A stretch of 64,000 bases of DNA from Wuchereria bancrofti (lineage: Eukaryota; Nematoda; Chromadorea; Rhabditida; Onchocercidae), in the NCBI GenBank assembly GCA_005281725.1, contig SSBO01000003.1:9385667-9449666 (forward strand), read 5' to 3'. The position numbers and the translations under genes are program-made. Each line of letters starts with the position of its first letter. Position 1 is the first letter of the stretch. Shown here piece by piece: positions 12,708-25,500 of the stretch. The notes beneath the pieces were generated by a model. It was given only the letters and a program-made list of their open reading frames with translations, was not told the origin of the DNA and did not search any database.

Positions 12708-12745
12708 TCTATTTGAAAAGCATTTAAAAATGCTTTTCAAATAGA
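12708..12745. repeat. Perfect 18-bp inverted repeat (hairpin)
   Basis: The left arm 12708-12725 (TCTATTTGAAAAGCATTT) is exactly complementary to 12728-12745, with only AA between them. It lies about 1.05 kb before the myosin ATG. It could extrude as a cruciform or fold in RNA. Its role is unknown. Confidence 0.85.
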
Positions 12746-13017
12746 ACTTAGGTTGTTGAAGAAGTTTGTAGCTTCGTTCGACATCATCCTTCTTCCTTCA
12801 TGGCTTTCTTCTTACTACCAACATTATAAATATAAAATTTAAAATCATATTGTTTTGCTCTTAGGAAAGAAGAGGAAGAAGACGAAGAGAGAGAGAGAGG
12901 AGAAGAGAGAGGGGAGAAGAGAGAAAAGTGAAAAGGATGAGGTAGTAAAGTTTAAATTGAGCTCGAGCTTGCTTTTAGTTCAAAATTGCTGATACAGCTG
13001 TTGTATTAGAATGTGTG

Positions 13018-13116
13018 AATTAGTTAGTATTTTGTATGTATGTGTGTATGTCTGTGTCTGTCTACCTATGTGTATGTGTGTATGTGTGTGTCTGTATATA
13101 TATATATATATAAATC
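13018..13116. repeat. GT/TATG microsatellite ending in a TA run
   Basis: TATGTATGTGTGTATG-type repeats followed by (TA)n at about 13096-13112, upstream of the myosin gene. Confidence 0.75.
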
Positions 13117-13385
13117 TTTGTATGTTGTAAAGTAAAGGATTTGAAGTGAGAAGGAAAAGTTTATATTACATTTCATTTTCACTTTACTTTAACAATATTC
13201 CTTCAGGCTATAAGGCATCAAACAAGCAGAAGAAAGGTGATCAGTTCAAGAAAGAAAAAAAAAAATTTTTTTTTTAAAACTATAACTGCTGCATCAATTA
13301 TTTATATTTTGGCCAAGGAAAATAGGACGACGAAGCCTTAATTGTATGTTTATTTATTTATTTATTTTTTGAAATTACAAAGAAT

Positions 13386-13660
13386 TTAATTTAATCTAAA
13401 AATTTTCCACATTTTGATTCATATAACAATTTTTTTCAATTTTTAATTCTAATATTATTTTATCTGAAAATTTTCCACATTTTGATTCATATAACAATTT
13501 TTTTCAATTTTTAATTCTAATATTATTTTAACTTATTATTTTCCACATTTTGATTTAATTCTAATATTATTTTATTTTCCACATTTTGATTTAATTCTAA
13601 TATTATTTTATTTTCCACATTTTGATTTAATTCTAATATTATTTTATTTTCCACATTTTA
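13386..13660. repeat. Tandem repeats in the myosin proximal upstream region
   Basis: TTTTCCACATTTTGATT is repeated six times, first with a long unit of about 76 bases (two copies) and then a shortened one of about 45 bases, each with TTAATTCTAATATTATTTTA. The array ends about 60 bases before the putative 5' splice acceptor of the gene. Confidence 0.85.
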
Positions 13661-13704
13661 TGCATATATCGCTTTTTTCCAATTTTTAATTCTAATTGAA
13701 ATTA

Positions 13705-13718
13705 ATTTGTAATTGCAG
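13705..13718 (+). promoter_or_regulatory. Probable trans-splice acceptor of the myosin mRNA
   Basis: TTTGTAATTGCAG ends at 13718 and is followed by a 77-base leader with a CAA repeat (about 13726-13749) and then the ATG at 13796. No coding exon is seen upstream. This fits addition of a spliced leader here, though a cis-spliced 5' UTR exon cannot be excluded. Confidence 0.5.
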
Positions 13719-13795
13719 CAGGCAGTAACAACAACAACAACAACAACAAATAATTACAACAGAAGGAAGTGTATATTAAAATTAATTCTTAAAAT

Positions 13796-16700
13796 ATGGA
13801 TTGTGAAAATAATCCAGCATGGCCATTTCTGCGACAATCACGCGAGCAAATGATTGCGGTATAATTTTTTTACATTTTATTTCTTTAATTAATTAATTTC
13901 ATTTTTTTTTTTATAAATAAATTATGAATTCTTCGTGTATTTTTATAGTTTCCATCCTTGTCGCAATGATTTTTTTGTTTCATTTTGTATAATTTCTGTA
14001 TAATTTATATGTTTGATAAGTTTTTTTTTTTTTTTTTGAGGTATAAATGCGACCTAAAATTGATAATTTTTGCATGAATCTTTCTTGAATTAAAAAAGAT
14101 AATTTCAAAAGGAAAAAAGTGCTTTATAATTTCATTTCGTATTTAATCTTATTATTAGATAATGAAATACTATAATAAATATAGAATTGATATTTATATA
14201 TAAGATAATTTATTACAATTAGTTGTAAAAAACTTTTTTTTTGTAATTCTTGAATTTAATACTAATTACTTAGCATTATTCTGTTATTATCTTTCATTAA
14301 TTTTCAATTTCATTCATTCATTTATTCGTTTCATTCATTTATTCAATTTCGATTTGATAATTTATTTTTCATTTCATTGTTTAGTCATTCTATTCATTGC
14401 ATTTCATTTTCTTAATGCTAATAATACCCAAATTTATGCACTGTTGATTGTCCATAAACGAAAATGAATTTCTAGTATTGAATTTAAAATTCAACTAAAA
14501 TTGAAATTGCTAATTTTATAAATCAATATGATAATTAAATGTTCCTTATATATCTCTTCTAGGGTTAATACATATTAATGTATAATTGTGGGAAATATAT
14601 TAATTTGATATTAATTTAATTACATGATATTAACTTATATATACTTATTTTTACCTATATTTATACTTATATTATAACTCATATATTTATTTATACTTAT
14701 ATATACTTATTTTTACCTATATTTATGCTTATATTATAATTTACATATATTTATTTATACTTATATATACTTATTTTTACCTATATTTACACTTATATTA
14801 TAACTCATATATATTTATTTATACTTATACTTATTTGTCCATTTATCATTCTTATATTCTTCATTGTTGTTAAAAAAAAAAAAAACACAGTGAATTTCTA
14901 AAATTTAATCAAATTTGGTATGAAAATTTTATTAGACAAAAAAAAAAGGAAAAAACGAGCAAATTTTTGGAATTTTTTTATTTTTGTGAATGATTAGAAA
15001 TAATTCAACTTGAAATTTTGCGTTATTTATTTTTTTGTTTTTTTTTTTTTAAAAAAAAAAAAAGAAAAATCTTAGCATTGACGAATCAGCAATGGATGAG
15101 ATGACAGAAGCGGACAGACAGCAAAAACAAACGAATAGAATTTTGAAAAGTACGAATGAAATGACAAACAGATGGTCGAACATAAAGCTCTGATTGCCCA
15201 CGCAACCTATACTAACCCTTAGCACGGGCAAATATTTTTGATGAAAAAGAAGAAATCATCCAAACAAACTTATTACTAAATGCTTCAAAAAAAAATTTTT
15301 TTTTTTTCAAAAAATGAAAAGTTTAATTTGAATTTTTTAATCAAAAAATAATTTATGAAAAGTTGTTTTTTTTTCTTTTCTTATGCTTTGAGTTCAAAAA
15401 TATTCCATTTGAAGTATATATATATATATTTATTTTTTACTTTTTTTGAAAATTTTTAAAAAATTGTTAAAAGAATTTTAAAATTATAAAGTTTTGTTGT
15501 TTTTATTTATTTCTTTGTCATTTCAAATCTTAATTTACCTCTCTTTTTCTCTTTCTATTTTTTTATATTTTAATCTATTTCTAAACAACATTAAAATATG
15601 ATCATTACAGATCATTTGACCTTGAATACTACTAGAAGTCACAAAGGTCATGTCATGATTCCAGAAAAATAACTTTAACAACTAATTCTAACTGATAACT
15701 GATAAGCTAGTCTAACTGATAACTAACTGATAAGCAGAGTAAAAGAATTAACTTATGAGTAGTTTCTGAGTTTTTATTTGTTGTTGTTTTTGTTTATAGG
15801 ATCAGTCGAAACCGTACGATTCAAAGAAAAATGTATGGATTCCGGATGCGGAAGATGGTTATATTGCTGCGGAAATTAAATCTAGCAAGGGTGACTCAGT
15901 CACCGTGGTTTCTGTTCGTGGAAATGAGGTTTCTTTCATTAATAATTTTTTTTTTGTAAATTTTAACAAACTTATTTAAAGAAATAAAAAATGAAGCACA
16001 TTTTTAAAATGAAATTTAAATGTATCTTTTTAGCTTCAAATAAAAATAATAAGTTTGATTGAAATTTTATGATATTTTAATCAAATTAAACATTATTCAA
16101 ATACTTTTTATTAATTCTTTGAAACAGCAATTTGTCGATAAAAATTTTCTTTATTTTCATGAAACAAATAAATCGTAAATTTAATCAAAATATCCATACT
16201 TTTTAGGGAAAATTAAAACTGAATTTAATGAAAATTTGATTATTTCTCTCATTTATTCTTTCTTTGCTTCCTTTTCTTTGAAAAATTAAAATTTTTGGAC
16301 ATTTGAAAAAGATAATTTTCTAATAAATTTACAACGGATAAAATGAGAATTAATATTTGAAATAAAGAAAGAAAAGCAATCCTGCAAAAAAAAAACAAAT
16401 TAAATTATTAATTTTTTATTAATATATTAGTACTTCCATTTCAATTATAATTTTTCATACTTTCATTTCTTAGGTAACACTTAAAGCAGAAATTGTACAA
16501 GAAATGAATCCACCAAAATTTGAAAAAACCGAAGATATGTCAAATCTTACTTTCCTGAATGATGCTTCCGTTCTGCATAACTTACGTGCACGTTACGGTC
16601 AAATGTTGATTTACGTAAGTTATTATTATTATAATTTTATCTATGACATATTGATAATAAACAAAAGTAACATTCACATTTGAAATTAGTAACTTTTTTT

Positions 16701-19700
16701 TCCAGTAAATTTTGAAAGAAAAACTTTCCTGAATGATACCTCCGTTTTTGCATAATTATTTCTGTTCCGTCTTTCAATTCTATTCCGTCTTTTAATTCTA
16801 TTCCGTTTTGTTCCGTCTTTTAATTTACATATCTTAATTAGTAAGCTATTAATGCATGCAAATTTATTTTTAAGATTTTTTTTTTTCAGTTAAAAATTAT
16901 AAATTTATTTTCAGACATATTCAGGATTATTCTGCGTTGTGATAAATCCGTATAAGAGACTTCCAATTTATGAACCATCCGTAGCCGAAATGTACATGGG
17001 TAAACGAAGAACCGAAATGCCACCTCATTTATTTGCTGTTTCTGATGAAGCTTATCGTAATATGCTAATCGATCATGAAAATCAATCAATGTTAATTACC
17101 GGTGAATCCGGTGCCGGAAAAACTGAAAATACCAAAAAAGTATTTTTATTTTTTTGTTTTTTTTGGCCTTCAATTAATGATAACAATATTAATGCATTTT
17201 TTATTCATTTAAACAATTTGCAGTGATATTTATTCATATCACAATTTGTAAACAAAACTTACAATTTTAATACTAAAAATTTGTTGTTTAAATTCTTGCT
17301 AAATTATTACAGCTATAAGAAAACATTAAAATGCAAATGAAAATTTTAAATGGCTTAAAATTATTTCATTCAATTTAGTAAAAGTTAAACTAAAAAGTGT
17401 AATATGTACTAAATAATTTTATGATGTTAAACATTATGAATCATATATTGGCGTATTGCATCTTCAAATTCTATTAATCGTTTTTTTTTTTTTTTTAACT
17501 GGAATGATTTCAGGTTATTGCCTACTTTGCAACGGTAGGTGCATCTCAACAAAAAGGTGAAGCAGCAGCAGCGGCAACACCGGATCAACCGGATAAAAAG
17601 AAGGTAACTTTGGAGGATCAAATTGTTCAAACAAATCCGGTACTGGAAGCATTTGGTAATGCAAAAACTGTCCGGAACAATAATTCATCACGATTTGGCA
17701 AATTTATTCGAATTCACTTCTCGAAATTAGGCCGTGTCGCATCATGTGACATTGAACACTGTTAGTTTTATTAATTATTTTTTAAAATTTAATTATAAAA
17801 TTGTAAAAAAAAAAAAAATCATTTGTCGAAATTATGCCATATCTAATTGTTAATATATTATTATTACTTCAAATATGCATTTCTTTCTAATGATACCTCT
17901 ATTTATGATGAATTTGAATTGAATTAAATTGAATTACTTTACTTCGAGTAAATCATTTTAATCAATTCAATTACTAATTTTTGATAATTTCTTTCCAGTC
18001 TAACTTCAAACGCTCAAAAATATATTCTTTCAACACTTTTTTTTTCTATCTCTATAATATAGCTTTTAATAAATTAAAAAATCATTTGGTAAAAATATAG
18101 TTTGAAAGAGTTTAAGAATTTTTCGAAACACAAACATTCATTTAAAAAATCATAACTTTTAATTATTACAAAATTTTAAATAATTTAAAATTTTGTGAAA
18201 TTTCTTTTGTTTTTTTTTCAAATGTCAGATACTTGAATTTATAATATAACATATTTATTTAATAGTGTACGTTAAAATTTATAGTTTTCAATTATATTAA
18301 AATTTCAAGAGGAAAAAACTTCAATTTTTAATATAATACATATTAAAAAAAGTCATTTGTAAAGATATAATTTTTTAAGAGTTTAAAAATTTTTTAAACA
18401 TAAATATTCACTATAAAAAATCATAACTCTTAATTATCAAAAAATACAAATACATATATTTAATATATGCAATTAAAATTTATAACTTTTAATTATATTA
18501 AAATTTTAAGCAAAAAGAAAAAACAAAAGAAAAACTTTACATAACAAAAAAAAAATTATACATTTAGTTAATTGTCAATTTTAATTATTTCCTTCTTCTT
18601 TATTAATTTTAATTATTTTTTCAATTGCTACTCCTTCTTTATTAATTTTAATTGTTTCCTTTTTTTCTTTACTAATTTTAATTATTTTTCCAATTATTAC
18701 TCCTTCTTTATTAATTTTAATTATTTTATTAATTGCTAGTCCTTCTTTACTAATTTTAATCATTTTTCAATTATTACTCCTTCTTTATTAATTTCAATCA
18801 TTTTTTCAATTATTACTCCTTCCTTATTAATTTTAATTGTTTCCTCTTTCTTTTCTTTATTAATTTTAATTATTTTTTTCAATTACTACTCCTTCTTTAT
18901 TAATTTTAATTATTATTTTTTTTTTCAATTGATTACACTTCTCCTTTCTAGATTTACTTGAAAAATCACGTGTTATACGTCAAGCACCAGGTGAACGATG
19001 CTATCATATATTTTATCAGTTGTATTCCGATTTTGTGCCAACATTAAAGAAAGAATTATTATTGGATAAGCCATTGAAAGAATATCATTTTGTTGCACAA
19101 GCTGAATTAACAATTGATGGTGTTAATGATAAGGAAGAGCATCAATTAACCGATGAAGCATTTGATATTTTACATTTTTCACAAGAGGAAAAAATGAATT
19201 GTTATAAATTAATGGCAGCAATAATGCATATGGGAAATATGAAATTTAAACAACGACCACGTGAAGAGCAAGCGGAACCGGATGGTACAGATGATGCGGA
19301 AAAAGCATCCGCAATGTATGGTATTGGTCATGAAGAATTTTTGAAAGCATTAACAAAACCAAAAGTTAAAGTTGGTAATGAATGGGTTAATAAAGGACAA
19401 AATATTGATCAAGTAACATGGGCTGTTGGAGCAATGGCTAAAGGATTATATTCAAGAGTATTTAATTGGCTTGTTAAAAAATGTAATAAAACATTGGATC
19501 AAAAAGGTATTTCACGAGATTTCTTCATTGGTGTATTGGATATTGCTGGATTTGAAATATTTGATGTAAGTTTTACCTCTTTTTTTATTATTATTATTAT
19601 TATTATTAAAATTTATGAAAATTATGAAAAGGGAATTTTAAGATTAGAAAAAAAAAATTTGACTTCGTTTTTTTTTTCTAGGAATTTGATTAGATATAAA

Positions 19701-22587
19701 TTTAAAAAAGTGTTTTTTTTTTTTTTTTGTAATTTATAATTTAAAACAATAATTTTTGAAATTATAATGATTGAAAAATAGTGGAGGAGAAATTTTATTA
19801 TTATTATACTCTAATTTTTATATATTGCATTAATTTTTTTTTTGAAAAAAAAAACTACTCTAACTTTTATATATTGTATTAAATTTTTTTATTTTTCAAA
19901 TTAATCAAATGCATTGAAATCATTTATTTATATCAAATCCGACATAACTAAATTAATTAATTCATTAATTTATATATATATATTGTATCAAATTTTTTAA
20001 TTTTTCAAATTAATCAAATACATTGAAATCATTTATTTATATCAAATAAACTAATTAATTAATTTTTTATGATGAAATCTTTACTGATATATATGTATAC
20101 ATAAATTTAAAAAAAAAAAAAACTTTATTTTTCAGTTCAATTCATTCGAACAACTTTGGATTAATTTTGTAAATGAAAAATTACAACAATTTTTCAATCA
20201 TCATATGTTTGTATTGGAACAAGAAGAATATGCTCGGGAAGGTATTCAATGGACATTCATTGATTTTGGCTTAGATTTACAAGCATGTATTGAATTAATT
20301 GAAAAACCATTAGGCATTCTATCAATGTTAGATGAAGAATGTATCGTACCTAAAGCAACTGATCTTACATTGGCGCAAAAATTAAACGATCAACATTTGG
20401 GTAAACATCCAAATTTTGAAAAGCCAAAACCACCAAAAGGTAAACAAGGTGATGCGCATTTTGCTATGAGACATTATGCTGGTACTGTACGATACAATGT
20501 AAGTAATTGGTTGGAAAAGAACAAAGATCCATTAAATGATACAGTTGTATCAGTAATGAAACATTCAACTGGTAATATGCTTTTAACGGAAATTTGGCAA
20601 GATTATACGACACAAGAAGAAGCTGCAGCTGCTGCTAAAGGTATTTAAAATTATTTTGATTTGATTTGATTTGATTTGATTAAATGTTATTTGATTGAAA
20701 AGAAAAAGAAATAACGATTAAGAATTAAATGGTATTTGAAGGTATTTAAAATTATTTTGATTTGATTTGATTTGATTTGATTAAATATTATTTGATTGAA
20801 AAGAAAAAGAAATAACGATTAAGAATTAAATGGTATTTGATTGAAAAGAAAAAGAAATAACGATTAAGGAAAAAATAACGATTAAAAATAACGATTAAGT
20901 TAAATATATGAAAAAAATATATATGTGAAAAAAAGGATTGATAAAAGTTAAGAAATTTTTATTTCTTATCAGTGAACGAATTGTTTAGTGAAATTTGTGA
21001 ACATTTTTGAGGGAAAAAAGTAGTGGTGAGTGAAATTTTAGGGAAAAGAATTAGTAAAATTAGTGAAATTTTAGGCGGAAAAATTAGTGACTAGTGAAAT
21101 TTGGGGAAAAGAATTATTAAAATTATTAATATAATATCTGATGAATTATCATTATCGTTATTTGAAGAGAAAATTTTTCAATCTTAGATATAGAGTATTA
21201 CGAGAAATGATGAAAGCTAGTAAATACGTTTTCATCACTTTATTTTTGATATCATTTGACAATTTTAATGAATAATACCTTCTAAATCAATTAATTAATG
21301 ATAAAATTCATTAGAATATAATGATTTTTTTCTTATTGAAAGAAATGTAAAAAGTAAAGTTGAAAAATGCAAATTTTTATGCTAAAAAAATTTAATTATT
21401 TAAAATTTTAAAATTACACCTATAATTTATAATTATTGTTAATTTAATTATTTTCATAAATAGCCTTTATTTACTTTTAGATGGAGGAGGAGCAGGCAAA
21501 AAGAAGGGTAAATCCGGTTCATTCATGACCGTTTCCATGTTATATCGTGAATCATTGAATAATCTAATGACAATGTTGAATATGACTCATCCACATTTCA
21601 TTCGTTGTATTATTCCGAATGAAAAGAAGCAATCCGGTTTACTGGATGCTGCATTAGTATTAAATCAGCTTACATGTAATGGTGTATTGGAAGGTATTCG
21701 TATCTGTCGTAAAGGTTTCCCTAACAGGTATTTTATTTATTTCATTTCATTTTAATAATTTAAAAATAAAAAAAAATATCGTTCAATTGTTTGTAGTTGA
21801 GAAATTATCTCTTTTTTTAATATAGAAATTTTAATTTTGGACTATTGAAGATATATTTTAATGAAATTTTAATAAGAAATTTCAAATCAACACTTAATCT
21901 TTCTATTGATAAAATAGCCAAAATTAAAAAGGAAAAAAATTTAAACTTTTTTTTTTTTTTTTTTTTGAATTTTAATGTTTATTTTTAGACGTAATAGCTA
22001 TTATAGCTCTAAATAAGTCATTTTTTTCTTTGATTAAATAAAATTTTTTTCTCTTATTCTTTCCATTCATAAATTAGTCAAATTTTATCTTTAAAAAAAT
22101 TTAATCTTTTTCTTTTTTAACTTTTTTAAACATAATATCTATTAATTATACTATAAAATTAATTAAATTCTTTTTTTTTTTTTTTTCAATTTTTATTTTT
22201 AGAACATTACATAAGGATTTCAAACAACGTTACTCAATACTTGCTGCAGATGAATCGATAAGTAGCACAGATATGAGAAAATGTGCTGAAGCAATGCTAA
22301 ATCGAATTGTCAAAGATAATATATTAACGGAAGAGAATTTTCGAATTGGTGAAACAAAAGTTTTCTTTAAAGCAGGTGTATTAGCACATTTGGAAGATGT
22401 TCGTGATGAAGCATTAAAAACATTATTAACAAAATTACAATCACAAATTAGATGGTATCTTGGTTTAACTGATAAAAAACGACGTATTCAACAAAAAGCT
22501 GGTTTATTAATTGTTCAACGAAATGTACGTGCATGGTGTTCGTTACGTACGTGGGATTGGTTTAAATTATACACAAAAGTACGACCA
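13796..22587 (+). CDS. unc-54: Motor head and neck of the myosin heavy chain (exons 1-9)
   Basis: Residues 1-852, ending at the proline of VRPML that normally marks the head-rod junction. Visible motifs in order are the P-loop GESGAGKT at 174-181 (exon 4), switch [11 protein letters not shown] (exon 5), switch II DIAGFE from 465 (exon 6), the actin-binding Lys/Gly-rich loop 2 around 640-660 split by the exon 7/8 junction, and the SH2 and SH1 cysteines 707 and 717 in [10 protein letters not shown] (exon 8). The converter and light-chain binding helix are in exon 9. No catalytic residue is missing. Loop 1 (about 200-215) carries five alanines at 203-207 that I do not recall in UNC-54. It lies beside the nucleotide pocket, where length and charge tune ADP release in this family. 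Confidence 0.93.
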
Positions 22588-25500
22588 ATGTTAAAAGAAG
22601 GCAAAATAGCAGAAGAATTGGAAAAATTACAGGAAAAATTAAAATCACTTGAGGAAACATTACAAAAGGAGGAAAATTTACGAAAAAATTTGGATGATAG
22701 TGCAAAAAAAACGGAAACAGAAAAAGCTGAATTATTTGAAAAATTAGAAGCTATAAAAAATAATCTTACAAAATCTGAAGGTAATCTATCACAAATGGAA
22801 ACAGCAAAATCAGATGCTGATAAAAAACTTGAGGTAAAATTTTATTGCTTTTTTTTTTGTTTTTAATTTGATCCTTTTTTTCTTTTTTGAATTTAATGTG
22901 AAATATTTTTTTTTTTTGTAGTATTGATTTAGCATTTTTGTAATTTGAAATGAAATTTTAGGTTGAATTAATGATTAAAGAAATTTTTTTTTTTTATAAA
23001 ATATAATTGAGTTGTAAAATTCTGTAAAAAAATTTTTACTTACTACAATATTTTAATTTTCCTTTTTGATACTTTATTTTCCTTTTTTTTTTTTTCAGGA
23101 ACTAAATGAACAACTTGCTGATGTTGAAGATCAAAATACGGAAATTCAACGATCAAAAAAGAAAGTTGAAGGTGAAATTGATGCATTAAAAAAGCAAATT
23201 CAAGATTTAGAAGTGAGTGCACGTAAAGCAGAAATGGAAAAGCAATCAAAAGATCATCAAATTCGTTCACTTCAAGATGAATTACAACAACAAGCAGAAT
23301 CAGTGGCAAAATTAACCAAAGAAATTCGTCATCAGGAAGAATTAAATAAGAAAATTACGGAAGATTTACAGGGTGAAGAAGATAAAACAAATCATGCAAA
23401 TAAGGTTAAAAGTAAATTGGAACAAACATTAAATGATTTGGAGGATAATTTGGAACGTGAACGACGTGCAAAAGCAGATAGTGAAAAATCGAAGCGAAAA
23501 CTTGAGGGTGAATTAAAAATTACACAAGAAGGTATTGATGAAGCAACACGTCAACGACGTGATTTGGAAAATAATATGAAACGTAAAGAAGCCGAATTAA
23601 ATGCATTAAGTAGTCGATTGGAAGATGAACAAGCAACAATTAGTAAATTACAACGACAAATTAAAGAATTACAAAGTCGTGCAGCTGAATTGGAAGATGA
23701 AGTGAATAATGAGCGACAATCACGATCAAAAACTGATAAAGCACGTTCAGATATACAACATGAATTAGACGAATTAAATGATCGTTTAGATGAGCAAGGT
23801 GGTGCAACAGCTGCACAAATTGAAATTAATAAAAAACGTGAAGCTGAATTAGCTAAATTAAGACGTGATATTGAAGAAGCTAATATGAATCATGAAAGTC
23901 AATTAGCAGCATTACGTAAAAAGCATACAGATGCTGTAGCAGAATTAACCGATCAATTAGATCAAATTCGTAAACAAAAACAAAAATTGGAAAAAGATAA
24001 ATCACAATATGTGCGTAATACGGAAGATTTAGCTGCACAATTAGATGGTGAAAGTGCAGCTAAAGTAAGCAATGAAAAATTAGTGAAACAATTTGAATTA
24101 CAATTAAATGATTTACAAGCACGTGCAGATGAGCAATCACGTCAACTACATGATTACAGTTCAATTCGTAATCGTCTTTCAAATGATAATAATGATATGA
24201 TAAGACAATTAGAAGATGCTGAAGAGCAAATTGCAACATTACTACGATTTAAAGTGCAATTAACACAACAAATTGAAGATATACGTTCAGCAACTGATGA
24301 AGAAATACGTGAACGACAAGTACTTGCGGCACAAGTGAAAAATTTACAAATTGAAGCGGAACAAGCGCATAATAATTTAGAAGAAGAAATTGAATCAAAG
24401 AATGAAGTTGCAAGACAATTAAGTAAAGCAAATGGTGAAATACAACAATGGCAATCACGTTTTGAGCAAGATGGTATGTTACAAACTACTGAACTTGAAG
24501 AAGTTCGTCGTAAACAAGGTATTAAAATTAGTGAATTACAAGAAGCACTTGAACAAGCTAATCAAAAAATTATAACATTGGAAAAAGCACGATCACGTCT
24601 TCTTGGTGATCTTGATGATGCGCAAGTTGACGTAGAACGAGCAAATGCTACAGCAAGTCAACTAGAGAAAAAGCAAAAAGGTTTTGATTCAGTAAGTTTT
24701 CATTTATTCTTTTTTTTTTTTTAAATTTAATTTTGAAATTATCATTGAAATTTGAATATTTTGAATTAGCAATATTGAATTGATTGAATTGTATTTGAAA
24801 TAATGCAAAACAATAATGCATTTATTGATTGATAGTTTTAAAGAAATATATATCTAAAAGAATTAAACATATCTGTTTTTATCAGTTTAATCTCTGATAT
24901 GTGATCAATCGATCACTTTGAGATTATTCTATTTTTGAAATCATGGTGAATTTGAAAAAGGGGCTTGTTCCTCACTTACCGCGGGTCGATCCGGTATTGT
25001 ATCTACCTACGGGAACAATCTATTTACCCTTCTGGGTGATAAGTTTGTCCAGACTACATTTTACAATCATAATCTTGTCAATTTCATTTTATCACTTTTA
25101 ATTTTAATTGCAATCATCTAACTTAGCTTATCAACCAATCACATTTATCAGTTAGATAAAAAACAGGAAGAAATGCTTATGTTGTAATATATTAAATTAG
25201 CTTCAAATATCCTTTTGAAATTTGTTATATATAATTTTTTTTTTATAACTTTGCAAAAAAAAAAAAATTTTTTTTTCAAAAATTTTTTTTAATAATCAAA
25301 TATTTAATTTAGCTTGTTGATGAATGGAAAAAGAAAGCTGATGATATGTCAGCAGAACTTGATGCTGTTCAACGTGAAGTACGTAATCTATCAACGGATC
25401 TGTTCAAAATGAAGACAACACATGAAGAATATTCTGAAACAGCTGAAGGACTTCGTCATGAAAATAAAGCTTTAAGTAATGAAATTAAAGATTTAACTGA

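Larger units (their letters stand above)
7843..13718. other. Divergent intergenic region between the 530-residue gene and the myosin gene
   Basis: About 5.9 kb of AT-rich DNA without a supported gene. It should hold the promoters of both divergent genes. Recognisable contents are the GGTACC minisatellite, two perfect hairpins, GA and GT tracts and a repeat cluster, all listed separately. Homopolymer A and T runs of 8-18 bases are very frequent. Confidence 0.6.

Noticed and set aside
24959..25056. tRNA gene in myosin intron 10
   Set aside because: A B-box-like sequence exists, but no A box, acceptor stem or anticodon arm could be drawn on either strand.
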